DNA of 64,000 nucleotides from Corallococcus macrosporus (GCF_017302985.1 NZ_JAFIMU010000008.1:124001-188000), one strand, 5' to 3'; shown: positions 28,220 through 38,285, counted from the first letter of the stretch. Numbers and translations: made by a program. The notes: generated by a model from the sequence alone, not told the origin.

Positions 28220-29401
28220 ATGACGACTCGAAGCCTCGGGTTTCGTGCGTGGCGTTGGAGCGCCGTACTGGGCATGGCGTTGACGGGCTGTGACGTGGAG
28301 CCGCAGGAGGAGTCCGCCGGCAAGGAGGAATTGCAGGCGCTGCAGCAGCAGGCGCAAGCCCTCACCCCACCGACGGGGTGTACCGAAATCACGATGAACG
28401 AGCTGGCGAACGGCATCCAGCTGACGCCGGTGAAGTATGGCGCTCAGCCGACCTACCAGGGCACGTTCAGCCCCTTCGGGGACCCGGCGGTGGCGGACAG
28501 CGCGCTCATCCGCCTGGACGTGAACACGGCGCCGGGCCTGCATGACCTGGCGGCGGGCGGCGCGAACCTCTTCACCTGCGAGCAGTGCGTCTACGGCTAC
28601 CAGGACGCGGGGACGACGGCCCAGAAGCTGTTCGTCGCGGACTCTGGTTCGCTGCTGCTGGCCATCAAGCTGTCGCCGCAGCAGACGGTGGGCGCGCTGG
28701 CCAACGTGACGCTGCGCGAGTCGGTGACGGCGCCGCCGCTGAGCGCCCCCTACCGCGGCAGCGCGGTGGTCCCGGGCGGGGCTTGCAAGTGGATCCGCTA
28801 CGCGACCTGGAACACCGTGCGCTCGCTGGGCTGCGATCCGCGCCAGGGCTCGCTGACGGCGAACCTGCCGGGTTACACCTGCGTGGCGGACAACTACTTC
28901 GCGGATGACGGCACGCTGGAGAAGTCGCAGGGGACGAAGACGCAGGGCGCGGCGTGCACGGCCACGCCGGGCCCGGAGGCCAGCCACCCGGTGACGACGG
29001 ACTGCGCGCAGGGCTTCGCGTGCACGGACCTGCTCTCGGACAACGCGCAGTGCCTCAAGACGTGCGACCCGATGGCGGCGGTCCCCGGCTGCCCCGGCGG
29101 CACCGTCTGCGGCGTGTACGGCCTGTGCATCGAGCAGTCCGTGCTGGAGCCCCTCGGCTTCGCGTTCGACACCGCGCTGATTGGGGAGACGTGCAGCGCG
29201 GGCTTCACCGAGTTCTGCGGCGTCGAGGGTGCGCGCGGCGTCTGCGCGGACCTGACGGGTTCGGGCCAGGCCACCTGCCTGCGCTACGCGCGCGCCCGGT
29301 CGGACTGCGGCGCGGGCGAGGAGCTGGGCTACGTCAACTACCCGCTCTCCGGTGGCGGCTACGACCGCGGCAGCGGCTTCTGCTACCACGACGGTCTGTA
29401 A
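28220..29401 (+). CDS. Cys-rich secreted lipoprotein
   Basis: 393 residues. Lipobox ALTGC, then a Gln-rich helical stretch (EELQALQQQAQAL, about 30-45), a beta-rich domain (about 60-210) and a Cys-rich C-terminus (about 215-390) with repeated CxxGxxC-type spacing (DCAQGFACTD, VPGCPGGTVCGVYGLC, SDCGAGEE), resembling Cys-knot modules common in myxobacterial secreted proteins. Of two ATGs, 28220 has GAGAG at seven bases and is preferred over 28214. No function recognised. Confidence 0.65.
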   Translation: MTTRSLGFRAWRWSAVLGMALTGCDVEPQEESAGKEELQALQQQAQALTPPTGCTEITMNELANGIQLTPVKYGAQPTYQGTFSPFGDPAVADSALIRLDVNTAPGLHDLAAGGANLFTCEQCVYGYQDAGTTAQKLFVADSGSLLLAIKLSPQQTVGALANVTLRESVTAPPLSAPYRGSAVVPGGACKWIRYATWNTVRSLGCDPRQGSLTANLPGYTCVADNYFADDGTLEKSQGTKTQGAACTATPGPEASHPVTTDCAQGFACTDLLSDNAQCLKTCDPMAAVPGCPGGTVCGVYGLCIEQSVLEPLGFAFDTALIGETCSAGFTEFCGVEGARGVCADLTGSGQATCLRYARARSDCGAGEELGYVNYPLSGGGYDRGSGFCYHDGL

Positions 29402-29498
29402 GGACGTGACACGGGGCCCGGCCGTGGAAGGCCATGGCCGGGCCGCCGTGAGGTGACAGTGTCACCAGGGACCGCGTTCCGGAGGTGGGGGGCCCTGT

Positions 29499-32400
29499 AT
29501 GCTGGTGTCCATGCTCTGCCCTGCCTGTGCGGAACCGCGCGCGACCGACTCCGGGCCCCTGTGCCCGGAGTGCGGCGCGGCCCTCGTGCCCGCGACCGGG
29601 CCGCACCTGGATGACTTCGTGTTGGCGCGGATGCGGCAACGGCTGGAGCGCTGGCGCTTCGATGGGCTGCTGGACCCCACCACGGCGGACCGGCTGGAGG
29701 CCTCGCTGCTGGCGCCCGTCGGCACGGTCGTGACGGCTCCGGAGCTGCCCGAAAAGATGGCGCCGGTCGTGGTTCCGGAGACACCGCCCGTCGACCCCGC
29801 GGCTCGCGTGGAGGCCTGGGCGGATGACGTCGCGCACTCGCTCCGGCGCGCGGGCGGGTGGCGTCCGGGATGGCTTGCGTCGCTCGCGCACTCGTTGGAC
29901 GAGACGGCCCGGGCGGAGCGGGAAGAGGCGGCACGGCGGCGGGCGGCGGTCCTGGACGGGGACGGGTCCTCCAGCGAGGAGGACCTGGGCTCGGCGCTGG
30001 GCTCCGGGCAGGCGCTGTTCGCGCGCGGGCACCTGGATTCGATGGGGGGCGGCGGACTGGAGGCGGTGCTCGCGCTGGATGAGGGCGACAACCCTCCCCG
30101 CCTTCATGAGTACATCTGGTGGTTCCTGGGCGCGGTGCTGGTGCTGGGCGGCTCGCTCATGGGGGTCCGCGAGGCGTGGCGGGCGCTCGGCGGGGTGCCC
30201 CGGCAGTTGATCGTCACGGGCGCGCTGCTGGGCTACCACGCGGCCTTCATCGGGCTGGGCACGTTCCTGGCGCGGCGGTCGCGGTCGGCGGGACGCGTGC
30301 TCGCGAGCATCGGCCTGGCCCTGCTGCCCGTGGTGTTCATCGCGCTGTCGGCCCTGGTGGCGCTGGCTCCCGGGATGGGCGTTCCCACGGCGCTGGGCGT
30401 CGCCGCGGTCGCGCTGCTTCCATTGAGGGCCGCTGGACGGCTGTGGCACGGGACGTCCGCGACGACCCTGGCGGTGGCGCTGTTCCCCTCGCTCCTGGCG
30501 GGGCTTCCGCTGATGGGCTGGGACGACGCGCCGTGGTTGAGGGTGTCGTGCGCGTTCGCGGGCGTGGTGGCGCTGGGGGCTTCGGCGTGGCGGGCGCGGG
30601 CGGCGGACGCGGGCAGGGCTTCGTTCGTGGGCGTGGGCGCCGCGCTCTACGGCGCGCTGTGGCTGGCGGTCTTCTGCGTGGCGAGCGGCCCTTCCGGGTT
30701 CGATGCGCTGGAGCCGGGGAGCCCCCTGTTCGCGGGCCTCGTGCTCTGGGCGGTGGCGATGGGCGCGGTGGTGGCGGTGGCCTCGTCCTCGGAGGCCGTC
30801 CGGGCGGCGTACCCGCGCGCGTCCGCGGTGGTGGAGACGCTGGCGCACGCGGTGGTCGCCAGCGGTGCGCTCGCGGGAGCGCTGGGCGCGTTCTCGACCT
30901 TCCCGGGCGAGCAGCCCTGGGTGGACACGGCGTCCGCGTGCGCGCCCGTGCTGGCCGCGCTCGTCTTCTTCCTGCTGGAGTTCCGTCGGCGGGCGCTGGT
31001 GCATCCGGCCGTCATGGCCGCGCTGCTCGCGGGGGCTTTGGTCGCGCACGTCCAGGCGCCCGATGCGCCGGCGTGGTGGTGCTTCGGCGTCGCCGTGGTG
31101 GCGTCCGCGCTGCTGCTCCTGGCGCGGGTGACGACCTCCGGCGGCCTGCGCAACCGGATGCTCGCCTGGGGCGTCGTCGCCTCCCTGGCGACGATGCCTG
31201 CCTTCCCGGTGCTGGCATGGACGCAGGGGACGGACCTGCCCTGGCCCCGGGCCTTCACGGGCGCGGTCATCGCGGTCGCGGCCCACCTCGCGGGGCGGTG
31301 GAGGTGGCGGGGCCTGCACTACCTGGGCGGCGTCGCGCTGCTCTTCGGTGCGCTCGCGGCCGTGGACGCGACACCGTGGCTTGCGTCCAGCGCGGCGAGC
31401 CTCGCCGTCTTCGCGCTCGCGGCGGTGCTGTATGGACTGGGTGGCCTGGCGCAGTCCGCGTGGGTGGAGCGCCAGGGCCTGCGGGATGCGTTCCGGCCGC
31501 TGGAGGACCTGTCGCTGGGCATCGCCGTGCTCGGCGTGGTGAGGGCGCTGGGCGTCGCGCCTGTGCTTCCGGATGCGCTTGTGTCCTTCGCGGGAGCGCA
31601 TGCGGCGCTGCTCGCGTGCTTGCCCATGGCGGTGATGACGGGCGTGCTGCTGCTCCGCGTCCGGCGCGAGGGCAGCCGGCTCGTGAGCTTCCTGGCGGCC
31701 ACGGGGCTCGCGATGACGGTGTCCCAGGCCCTGGGCACGGTGTCCGACTTCGCCTCGGCGCGGGCCGCCCTCGTGGCCTCGGTGCTGGGCTTCGGGTTCG
31801 CGCTCCTCGCCTTGCTTCGCGGCCGTGACTTCGAACGGGTGAAGGGCCGGAAGCTGCTGGACGTCATCCCCCTGCCCTTCGGCGCGAAGGGACAACCGCT
31901 CTTCACGGATGGCTTCGCGGGCGCGGCGCTCGTGCAGGCCCTCTTCACCGTCGTCACGCTCCTCAACTGGACCACCCTGCCCACCAGCGCCGAGCGGCCC
32001 GTGGCCCTGCTCGCCGGAGCCCTGCTCACGGCCGGCGCGCTGCTGGCGTTCGTGTCGCGCGGCTTCGTGGCGTTCGACCTGCGGGGCTCGGTGGCGACGC
32101 TCGCCGCGGGCGGTGGGTTCATCGCGCTCACCGCCATCGTCAATCGCGCGGGCCGGCCGCTCCCGCCCGACGTGAGCGCATGGCGCCTGCCGCTCATTGG
32201 CATCGCGCTGTGGGCGCTGGCGTTGGTGCTGCGGCGTGAGGGGCCCTGGGTGGGCGAGCGCCTGGAGAAGCCACGGCACGGGCCGCTGTACCACGCGGTG
32301 CCGCACCTGGGCGTGGCCGTGCTGGCGGTGGTGCTGCTGCGCTCCGCCGTCGTCGTGGGCCTGCCGGATGTTTCACGCGCGCTGGGGCTGGTGCCGCCGC

Positions 32401-34559
32401 TCCTGGTGCTGGGACCCGCGCTGCTGACGGTCCTGCTCGCGGCCTCGTTCCGCTCTCGCTCCCTGGCGCACCTGGGCCTGCTGCTGGGGCTTCCTGGCGC
32501 CGCGCTCTGGGCCGCGCAGCAGTCGCTGCTCGGAGGCCCGCTGGTGGCCTTGGTGCCGCCCAACGGGCAATGGATCCGCGCCACGGCGGAGCACCTGATC
32601 AGCCCCGCGTTGAGCTGGCGGAACCCGGCCGCCTGGATGCCGCCGGACAGCACTCGCTTCCTGCTGTGGCAGCGTGCGTTCGCGGGCATCGCTGCCGCCG
32701 GGCTCGCCTACGCCGGGTTCGCGGTCGTGGTGGCCCGCGTGGAAGCGGGACGCGCGTTCTTCCGGCGGCTGCTGTCCCTGGGGACCGATGACCGTCCGGG
32801 GCCCTTCCTCCAGGCCCTGCGACGCGAAACCCTCACGGCCGTGGTGCTTGTGGTGGCGGCGGCCTTCTTCCAGCCCGGCCTGACCGCGGCGGCGCTCGTC
32901 ATCGCCACCGGTGCCGTGCTGTTCGTGGGCGGCGCTCGCGGGCCCGGGCGCGGCGTGGTGGGCATGGGCCTGATGCTGCTTGTCCATGCCCAGGCGCACC
33001 TGGCGACCAGCGTCGAAGCCTGGCCGGGGCCCACGCTCGCGCTGCTGGGGCTCGCGGTGGTGGTCGTCGCGCCTTGGCTCGCGAAGCGGCGAGGCCTGGA
33101 CGAGGGCCGGGCGCGGCTGCGTGCCCATCAGGCCGTGGTGCCCTATTTCATCGCGGCGACGGTGTATGCGCTGGCCGTGACGCGAGACACGTCATCGACG
33201 TTCGCCGTCCCCGTCCTCGTGTGGCGGATGCTGGAGGGGCTGGGCGGGTCGTGGATGGTCTCCACCGCGTTCCCGCTGACGCTCGGGCTCCTGGCGGCGG
33301 CGCTCCTCGTCGCGGCGTTCCAGTGGCGCGGGGCGCTCGCCGGGTTCATCGCGGGGCTCGGGACGATGGTGGCCGGCGGGGCCGTGGTCGCCACGGGGAT
33401 GGTGTTCCTGTCGCGCGGCATGGGCTCGCGGGCGCCGGCGTACCTGGACCTCTTCGCGGTGTCCGGAGCCATGCTGGCGCTGGCCGCCGCGGGGAGCGCG
33501 CTGGTGCTCCATGCGGGCCGCCGCGCGATGGCGCGCCGCCGCGGCGACGTCGCGGGGGGCATGGGCTGGGGCCGCGACCTGTGGCTGGTGGCGAGCGCGG
33601 TGCTGCTCGCGGCCGTCGCCGTCGGAGGCCGGGCCTCGGAGGACGTCCTGCCCGTGGCGCTCGGGGCCATCGGGCTGGCGGTGGGCGTGGCCCTGCATGC
33701 CGCGTGGCGCGAGCACACCGGCCGCCACGTCTACTTCGTGCAGGTCGCGGCGGTGGGCGTCTACGCGCTGGTGCGCGGGCTGTACGCGCAGGGCCTGCGC
33801 CCCGAGCATGACGCCCTGTTCGCGCTGTCGCTGGGCTTCGTCCTCGTGGGCGTGACGGTGCTGGCGCGCAGGGCGGGCGTGCGCCCCGTGGAGCAGGCGA
33901 CCCGGCGGTTCGCGGCGCTGCTGCCCATCGCGGTGGCGCTGGTCCTCCCGGGCGACGCGACGGGCGAGGCCGCCCTGTTCGCGGGAGGCTCCGGCCTGCT
34001 GTACGCGGCGCTGGGCGCGGTGGAGCGCAGCCGGATGTTCGGCGCGTTCGCCGCGGCCGCGTGCAACCTGGCGCTGCTGCTCGCCGCGCTCGCGTACGGC
34101 CTGGAGGGGCTGGAGGTGTACCTGGCGCCGCTGGGGCTGCTGCTCCTGATGATGGGACAGCTCTTCACGTCCAGCCTCCCGCACGCGGCGCGCAACGCGG
34201 TGCGCATCCTGGGCGGGCTGCTGCTGTACGTGCCCGCGGCGGCGAAGCTGGCGGCCCGCATGGGCGAGTCCGCGGACGGCACGTATGCGATTGTCTTCGG
34301 CGCCGTCTGTCTTCTGGGCGTGGCGGTGGGAATGGCCCTGCGGATCCGCGCCTACCTGGCGCTGGGGACGCTGTTCCTGCTCCTGGACGTGGTGGCCAAC
34401 CTGCTGGACGCGGGGCTGCGGGACCACCGCATCGGGTTCCTGGTGATGACCCTGGCGGGCCTGAGCATCGTCACCGGCCGCGTGATGGCGACCCTCAAGC
34501 GGCAGGAGTGGGAGCTGCTGCTGCGGCGGGTGCGCGTCCAACTGCGTGGGTGGGACTGA
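29499..34559 (+). CDS. Very large zinc-ribbon polytopic membrane protein
   Basis: 1686 residues. An N-terminal zinc ribbon (CPAC, residues 7-10, and CPECG, 22-26) leads into a charged cytoplasmic segment (about 30-195) and then some forty hydrophobic helices to the C-terminus, with almost no large soluble domain. The pattern resembles DUF2157/DUF2339-type membrane proteins of unknown function. Pro-rich linkers are rare, so it may be one giant channel or transporter-like body. GGAGGTGG lies 11 bases before ATG 29499. Followed within 53 bases by the ADYC gene. Confidence 0.72.
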   Translation: MLVSMLCPACAEPRATDSGPLCPECGAALVPATGPHLDDFVLARMRQRLERWRFDGLLDPTTADRLEASLLAPVGTVVTAPELPEKMAPVVVPETPPVDPAARVEAWADDVAHSLRRAGGWRPGWLASLAHSLDETARAEREEAARRRAAVLDGDGSSSEEDLGSALGSGQALFARGHLDSMGGGGLEAVLALDEGDNPPRLHEYIWWFLGAVLVLGGSLMGVREAWRALGGVPRQLIVTGALLGYHAAFIGLGTFLARRSRSAGRVLASIGLALLPVVFIALSALVALAPGMGVPTALGVAAVALLPLRAAGRLWHGTSATTLAVALFPSLLAGLPLMGWDDAPWLRVSCAFAGVVALGASAWRARAADAGRASFVGVGAALYGALWLAVFCVASGPSGFDALEPGSPLFAGLVLWAVAMGAVVAVASSSEAVRAAYPRASAVVETLAHAVVASGALAGALGAFSTFPGEQPWVDTASACAPVLAALVFFLLEFRRRALVHPAVMAALLAGALVAHVQAPDAPAWWCFGVAVVASALLLLARVTTSGGLRNRMLAWGVVASLATMPAFPVLAWTQGTDLPWPRAFTGAVIAVAAHLAGRWRWRGLHYLGGVALLFGALAAVDATPWLASSAASLAVFALAAVLYGLGGLAQSAWVERQGLRDAFRPLEDLSLGIAVLGVVRALGVAPVLPDALVSFAGAHAALLACLPMAVMTGVLLLRVRREGSRLVSFLAATGLAMTVSQALGTVSDFASARAALVASVLGFGFALLALLRGRDFERVKGRKLLDVIPLPFGAKGQPLFTDGFAGAALVQALFTVVTLLNWTTLPTSAERPVALLAGALLTAGALLAFVSRGFVAFDLRGSVATLAAGGGFIALTAIVNRAGRPLPPDVSAWRLPLIGIALWALALVLRREGPWVGERLEKPRHGPLYHAVPHLGVAVLAVVLLRSAVVVGLPDVSRALGLVPPLLVLGPALLTVLLAASFRSRSLAHLGLLLGLPGAALWAAQQSLLGGPLVALVPPNGQWIRATAEHLISPALSWRNPAAWMPPDSTRFLLWQRAFAGIAAAGLAYAGFAVVVARVEAGRAFFRRLLSLGTDDRPGPFLQALRRETLTAVVLVVAAAFFQPGLTAAALVIATGAVLFVGGARGPGRGVVGMGLMLLVHAQAHLATSVEAWPGPTLALLGLAVVVVAPWLAKRRGLDEGRARLRAHQAVVPYFIAATVYALAVTRDTSSTFAVPVLVWRMLEGLGGSWMVSTAFPLTLGLLAAALLVAAFQWRGALAGFIAGLGTMVAGGAVVATGMVFLSRGMGSRAPAYLDLFAVSGAMLALAAAGSALVLHAGRRAMARRRGDVAGGMGWGRDLWLVASAVLLAAVAVGGRASEDVLPVALGAIGLAVGVALHAAWREHTGRHVYFVQVAAVGVYALVRGLYAQGLRPEHDALFALSLGFVLVGVTVLARRAGVRPVEQATRRFAALLPIAVALVLPGDATGEAALFAGGSGLLYAALGAVERSRMFGAFAAAACNLALLLAALAYGLEGLEVYLAPLGLLLLMMGQLFTSSLPHAARNAVRILGGLLLYVPAAAKLAARMGESADGTYAIVFGAVCLLGVAVGMALRIRAYLALGTLFLLLDVVANLLDAGLRDHRIGFLVMTLAGLSIVTGRVMATLKRQEWELLLRRVRVQLRGWD

Positions 34560-34611
34560 GGGACGGGCGGATTCCGTGCATCGATTTGCGCCTCGGGGGC
34601 TCCTGGGAAAC

Positions 34612-35709
34612 GTGAACGCGTCCTTCAAAGCCCTGCCGGCGTGCCTGTTCCTGCTCCTGTCCGCGCGTGTCCAGGCCGCACCGCCCGTCGCGCCGAAGCC
34701 CGGGCCCACCCGGTCCGTGACCGGCCCGACCGACGCCGAACGCTACGAGCGCCGCTGCCAGTCCCAGACGACCCAGCGCATCGCCCGGCCCCAGGGCACG
34801 ATGCTGTGGGGCACCAAGCGCAGTTGGGACGCGGAGAAGCCGACGGACGAGCGCACCAGCGTGCTCGTCTCCGTGGCGCTGGACGCCCCCCGGCAGGCGG
34901 AGCCCGGGGTGAAGGCCCTGCGCTTCGAGGGTGGCCGCCTGTGGGCGGTCCCCGCACCCGAGACCGGAGCGACGGCCAGCGACGTGGTGGGCACGGTGCT
35001 CCAGGGCACCGCCAGCGACGGCAAGCCGGTGGAGGTGGCCATCTGCGGCGCGGAGCCCGCGGCGGATGATCCGGGCCGGGTCTTCTACCGCATCGAGGCC
35101 TGGAACGCGGTGGCGCGCGAGTGGGAGAACCCCTGCGTCGCGCTGGACCGCTCGCCCGCGCCCCGGGCGCTCGCGGTGGGCGGCGTGTGGGACGCGACGG
35201 GAGCCCACACCGACGCCCCGGACCGCGTCACCTTCGCGTGTGAGAACGGCGCCATCTCCAAGTGCATCCTCTGGGGCTACGCGCCCTGGGCCTCGCGCGA
35301 CGGACAGTCGCTGGCCGGCCTCCACCAGGCGTGCACCCGGCTGGCCCGCGCGGACTACTGCGGCAACGGCCGCAGCCACACGCGCCAGGACACCACCATC
35401 GACATCTATGACCGGATGGGCGTGCTGGAGCGCGCGACCGAGGTGACGCGCGAGTGGGACCCGGCGAAGGGGTCCTTCGAGGCGGCCTGGGCCCCCGACG
35501 GCGCCACCTGCCTCTCCCGCACGCGGGATGGCCGGGCGCTGGACCTCATCCTCCAGGAGTGCCCCGGCCGGTTCCAGGCGGACGCGGGCGACGCGCGCGG
35601 CGAGGGCGAGGTCTGCACCGTGAGCCGCGGCGACGTGAAGCCCGGGGCCGCGCTCCTGCGCAACCTGTCCTACGGGCCCCCGAAGGCCGACCCCGCGTCG
35701 GTGCGGTAG
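34612..35709 (+). CDS. ADYC-domain secreted protein
   Basis: 365 residues. Signal peptide NASFKALPACLFLLLSARVQA, then a low-complexity Pro stretch and a single domain with RADYCGNGRSHT near residue 246, the signature of the ADYC domain known from myxobacteria; ECPGRF and RRCQSQTTQ are further conserved Cys/beta elements. Function unknown. GTG 34612 starts the signal peptide; GTG 34576 is an alternative giving 12 more residues. Its stop is one base from the convergent sigma gene stop. Confidence 0.7.
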   Translation: MNASFKALPACLFLLLSARVQAAPPVAPKPGPTRSVTGPTDAERYERRCQSQTTQRIARPQGTMLWGTKRSWDAEKPTDERTSVLVSVALDAPRQAEPGVKALRFEGGRLWAVPAPETGATASDVVGTVLQGTASDGKPVEVAICGAEPAADDPGRVFYRIEAWNAVAREWENPCVALDRSPAPRALAVGGVWDATGAHTDAPDRVTFACENGAISKCILWGYAPWASRDGQSLAGLHQACTRLARADYCGNGRSHTRQDTTIDIYDRMGVLERATEVTREWDPAKGSFEAAWAPDGATCLSRTRDGRALDLILQECPGRFQADAGDARGEGEVCTVSRGDVKPGAALLRNLSYGPPKADPASVR

Positions 35710-35710
35710 T

Positions 35711-36655
35711 TCAGCCCTCGGACGGCGGCTCGCGCTTCTCGTCGAGGAGCTGGCTGAGGGTCAGGTCCAGCTGGCTGTCGACGAAGGCGATGAAGCTCTG
35801 GAAGTCCTCCGTGGAGAGGCCGAGCTGTTCCTGGAGGCGGCGCCGGGTCTCCGCGTAGACCTGCTGCTGCACCCGCTTCAACCAGCGGGAGATGGTGGAC
35901 TGGTTGACGCGGAAGAGCGGCGCCATCTCATACGTGGAGAGCCGGTCGGCGAAGTGGAGGCGGAGCAGATGGCGGTCCTCGGCCGACAACGTGGCGGCGG
36001 CTTCGCGCACGGCCTGCCGGAAGGCCGCGTGGTGGCGGCGCTTCATCACGTCCAGCTCCGGATCCAGCCCCTGCGCGGGCAGCGCCTTGAACAGCTCCTC
36101 CGCGTCGTCCTCCGTCGAGGGCTTCTCCTGGCCGCGCAGCTTGTTCGCGATGCGCCCGGCGATGACGACCACCCAGCTCAACAGGCCGCCGCGCCCCGTG
36201 TAGTCCGCGATGGCGGGCGCGTGTCCGGCGTTGGCCACCAGCAGCTTCACGCCCACCCGCTGGCGGACCTCGTCGATCATCGCGTCGGGCTGGCGCAGGC
36301 CGCGCAGCCGCTCCGGCAGCCGGGCCAGGTAGTGGCGCTCCAGGGCCTCGTGCGCGGCGGAGTGGCCCTGGAGGCAGGCGCACGCGAGGTACAGCTCCGC
36401 CAGCGACAGGCTGGAGACGAGCGGCGCGATGGGAGAGGTGGGGGCCGCCGGGGGGAGCCGCTCCGCGACGTGGGCCACGAAGCTGGCGGCGGGCAGCGCG
36501 ACCCCGGGCCAGCGGGCCTGCGCGTCCTCCCAGGCGCGCGACAACAGGGCGTCGAGCGCCGCGAGGTCCTCCGGCGAAGGGGGCACGAAACGCGTCTTCG
36601 TGTGCGAGAGGAAGGTCGCGGCCAGTGCGGGCACCTGGGACATGCGCAAGGCCAT
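35711..36655 (-). CDS. RNA polymerase sigma factor, Myxococcales-type
   Basis: 314 residues. Sigma region 2-like segment SLAELYLACACLQGHSAAHEAL to LLSWVVVIAGRIANK (about 120-200) and region 4 helix-turn-helix at about 245-290 (LRLHFADRLSTYEMAPLFRVNQSTISRWLKRVQQQV). Longer than typical ECF factors, matching a Myxococcales-specific sigma-70 family often encoded beside Ser/Thr kinases. ATG 36655 has GGCAGGTC upstream; 36643 also possible. No anti-sigma neighbour. Confidence 0.75.
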   Translation of the reverse strand: MALRMSQVPALAATFLSHTKTRFVPPSPEDLAALDALLSRAWEDAQARWPGVALPAASFVAHVAERLPPAAPTSPIAPLVSSLSLAELYLACACLQGHSAAHEALERHYLARLPERLRGLRQPDAMIDEVRQRVGVKLLVANAGHAPAIADYTGRGGLLSWVVVIAGRIANKLRGQEKPSTEDDAEELFKALPAQGLDPELDVMKRRHHAAFRQAVREAAATLSAEDRHLLRLHFADRLSTYEMAPLFRVNQSTISRWLKRVQQQVYAETRRRLQEQLGLSTEDFQSFIAFVDSQLDLTLSQLLDEKREPPSEG

Positions 36656-36762
36656 ACCATGACCTGCCCCGGCCCGCCCTCCACGCGCGACGCCCGCCCA
36701 GTGCGGAACGCCGTGTCCGCGTGTGTCATTGAACGCCGCGCGCCCCATGGCCAACCTGCTTC

Positions 36763-37152
36763 AGGGAAGCCCGGCAAGGCTCAGGCCAGCGGAATGGAAG
36801 GTCGATTTTCCCGCCCATCGCCCGGCCCACCACCTTGCGGCGCCGGGTTGAAAGTTCTTTCCCAGGCGGTTCGGTCCCCCGGGTGGCGATGGGCCGAGTC
36901 GGTGGTCCGCACGAAGCGACGCCGTGCGCGGCCACGCAAGCACACCTGGCGCATCAGGCGAGCCACTCGCATCCGGGCCACCCGCTGGCCTCTGGCTTTG
37001 AGTTCCGCATGCACCCGAGGCGCACCGCTCCAGCGTCGTCAGCGCTCCGGGCTTGCCTCGACCCACAGCTTCTGCGCCCCGGCCTTGTACTCCGCCGTGA
37101 GCTCCCGGCGCGGCCGGCGGGGCGTCCACTGCTTCTCGTCAGTCGCGGACAT
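36763..37152 (-). pseudogene. IS3-family transposase remnant (OrfA/OrfB fused by deletion)
   Basis: Reading leftward from an ATG at 37152 with AGGAGCACGGG upstream, the frame begins as an IS3 OrfA (RRELTAEYKAGAQKLWVEASPE) and then stops. In the next frame it runs straight into the middle of OrfB, VHAELKARGQRVARMRVARLMRQ, then RGRARRRFVRTTDSAHRHP; another one-base shift gives PNRLGKNFQPGA and a degenerate WAGKSTFHS stretch. Most of OrfA's end and OrfB's start are missing, as is the DDE catalytic region. Clearly dead; terminal repeats not found. Confidence 0.75.
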
Positions 37153-37238
37153 CCCGTGCTCCTTCCATCACATCGCGGATGTCCACGGAAGCGGGCTACT
37201 CCCAGCCCACCTCGTGGCCGAGGAGGTGCACTCGCCAC

Positions 37239-38120
37239 TCAGGTGCCACGCGGCCCAAGCCGCTCACGCTCCGCCTCGAAGATGGCCACCACCGCGTCGA
37301 TGAGGGCGCGCACGCGCGGTACCTCCCTCAGGTCGCGGTGCACGACCAGCCACACTTCGCGCTCGGGAAGCGGGGCGGGAGGCGGCAGACGGACGAGGCC
37401 CCGCTCCTGCTCAGCGAACCAGCACGGCAGCAGCGCCTTGCCGAAGCCCGCGCGCACCGCGGCCAACTGCACCATGAAGCCGTTGGCGCGCAGCGCCATG
37501 CGCGCTCCGGCGGCGTGCCGGGCCAACCACTGCGATTCTGGGAGGTACGCGAAAGAGTCGTCGTAGCCCACCCACGCGGACGTGTCACCGCGCGGCGCCG
37601 CGTAAACGCCGTAGCCAAGGGCTGAGAGGCGGCGGGCGAAGAGCTCTCCGGACCGAGGCCGGGCGAGGCGGATGGCGACGTCAGCCTCGCGCCTGGCAAG
37701 GCTGAGGGAGCGCGAGTCCTCAATCACCTCCAGGTCGATGCCCGGGTGCTGGCGGCGAAAGTCCGCGACGCGCGGGATGAGGAGGCGCTCAGCCATACCC
37801 TCCACGGCCGTCAACCGCACGGTGCCCGTCAAGCTGCCACCCTGGCCTGCCCGGCGCTGGATGGCCAGGGCGCGCTCCTCCATGTCCGCAGCCGACTCCA
37901 GGACGGCCGCGCCCTTGACCGTCAGCGTGTAGCCGTCCGCCCGGCGGTTGAAGAGCGTACAGCCCAGCGCTTCCTCCAACGCGGCCACACGGCGGCCGAC
38001 CGTGGCGTGACTCACCTGGAGGCTGCGCGCGGCGGACGAAAGGCTGCCGGCCCGCGCGAGCGCTACAAAGAAGCGCACGTCCTCCCAGTCGAGGGCCCCT
38101 GAACTTTTTCGCACAGCCAT
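37239..38120 (-). CDS. LysR-family transcriptional regulator
   Basis: 293 residues, standard length. N-terminal winged helix-turn-helix: LSSAARSLQVSHATVGRRVAALE near residues 28-48, then the effector-binding domain (about 95-290). ATG 38120 begins just before the conserved WEDVRFFVALARAGS, but lacks a ribosome site; the open frame upstream is not protein-like. LysR regulators usually act on a divergent gene; here the divergent frame is only a stub (see 38241). Confidence 0.78.
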   Translation of the reverse strand: MAVRKSSGALDWEDVRFFVALARAGSLSSAARSLQVSHATVGRRVAALEEALGCTLFNRRADGYTLTVKGAAVLESAADMEERALAIQRRAGQGGSLTGTVRLTAVEGMAERLLIPRVADFRRQHPGIDLEVIEDSRSLSLARREADVAIRLARPRSGELFARRLSALGYGVYAAPRGDTSAWVGYDDSFAYLPESQWLARHAAGARMALRANGFMVQLAAVRAGFGKALLPCWFAEQERGLVRLPPPAPLPEREVWLVVHRDLREVPRVRALIDAVVAIFEAERERLGPRGT

Positions 38121-38240
38121 TGAACAACGATAGCCGGACGCGAAGCGAGCGTGAGGGGGCATCCACGCGATGTGCATGGATGCTCCGACGTGGCGGCCCT
38201 CTGAGCACGCCCCCTTCCCCCTCGTCCTGCGGGTGCAGAC

Positions 38241-38285
38241 ATGCCCAACACGTTTCAGGTGACGTACTTCGACACGGCGGTGGTC
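38241..38285 (+). pseudogene. 5' stub of a metallo-hydrolase-like gene
   Basis: An ATG at 38241 opens PNTFQVTYFDTAVV, which resembles the first strand of MBL-fold hydrolases usually found divergent from LysR genes (VTYFDTATV...). After about 14 codons the similarity stops abruptly, and no histidine-rich motif follows. I read it as a gene cut by the junction of the adjacent island. Short and therefore tentative. Confidence 0.35.

Noticed and set aside
29334-32306. 990-residue minus-strand frame opposite the giant membrane protein
   Set aside because: Shadow of transmembrane codons; Arg/His/Gln runs, no domains.
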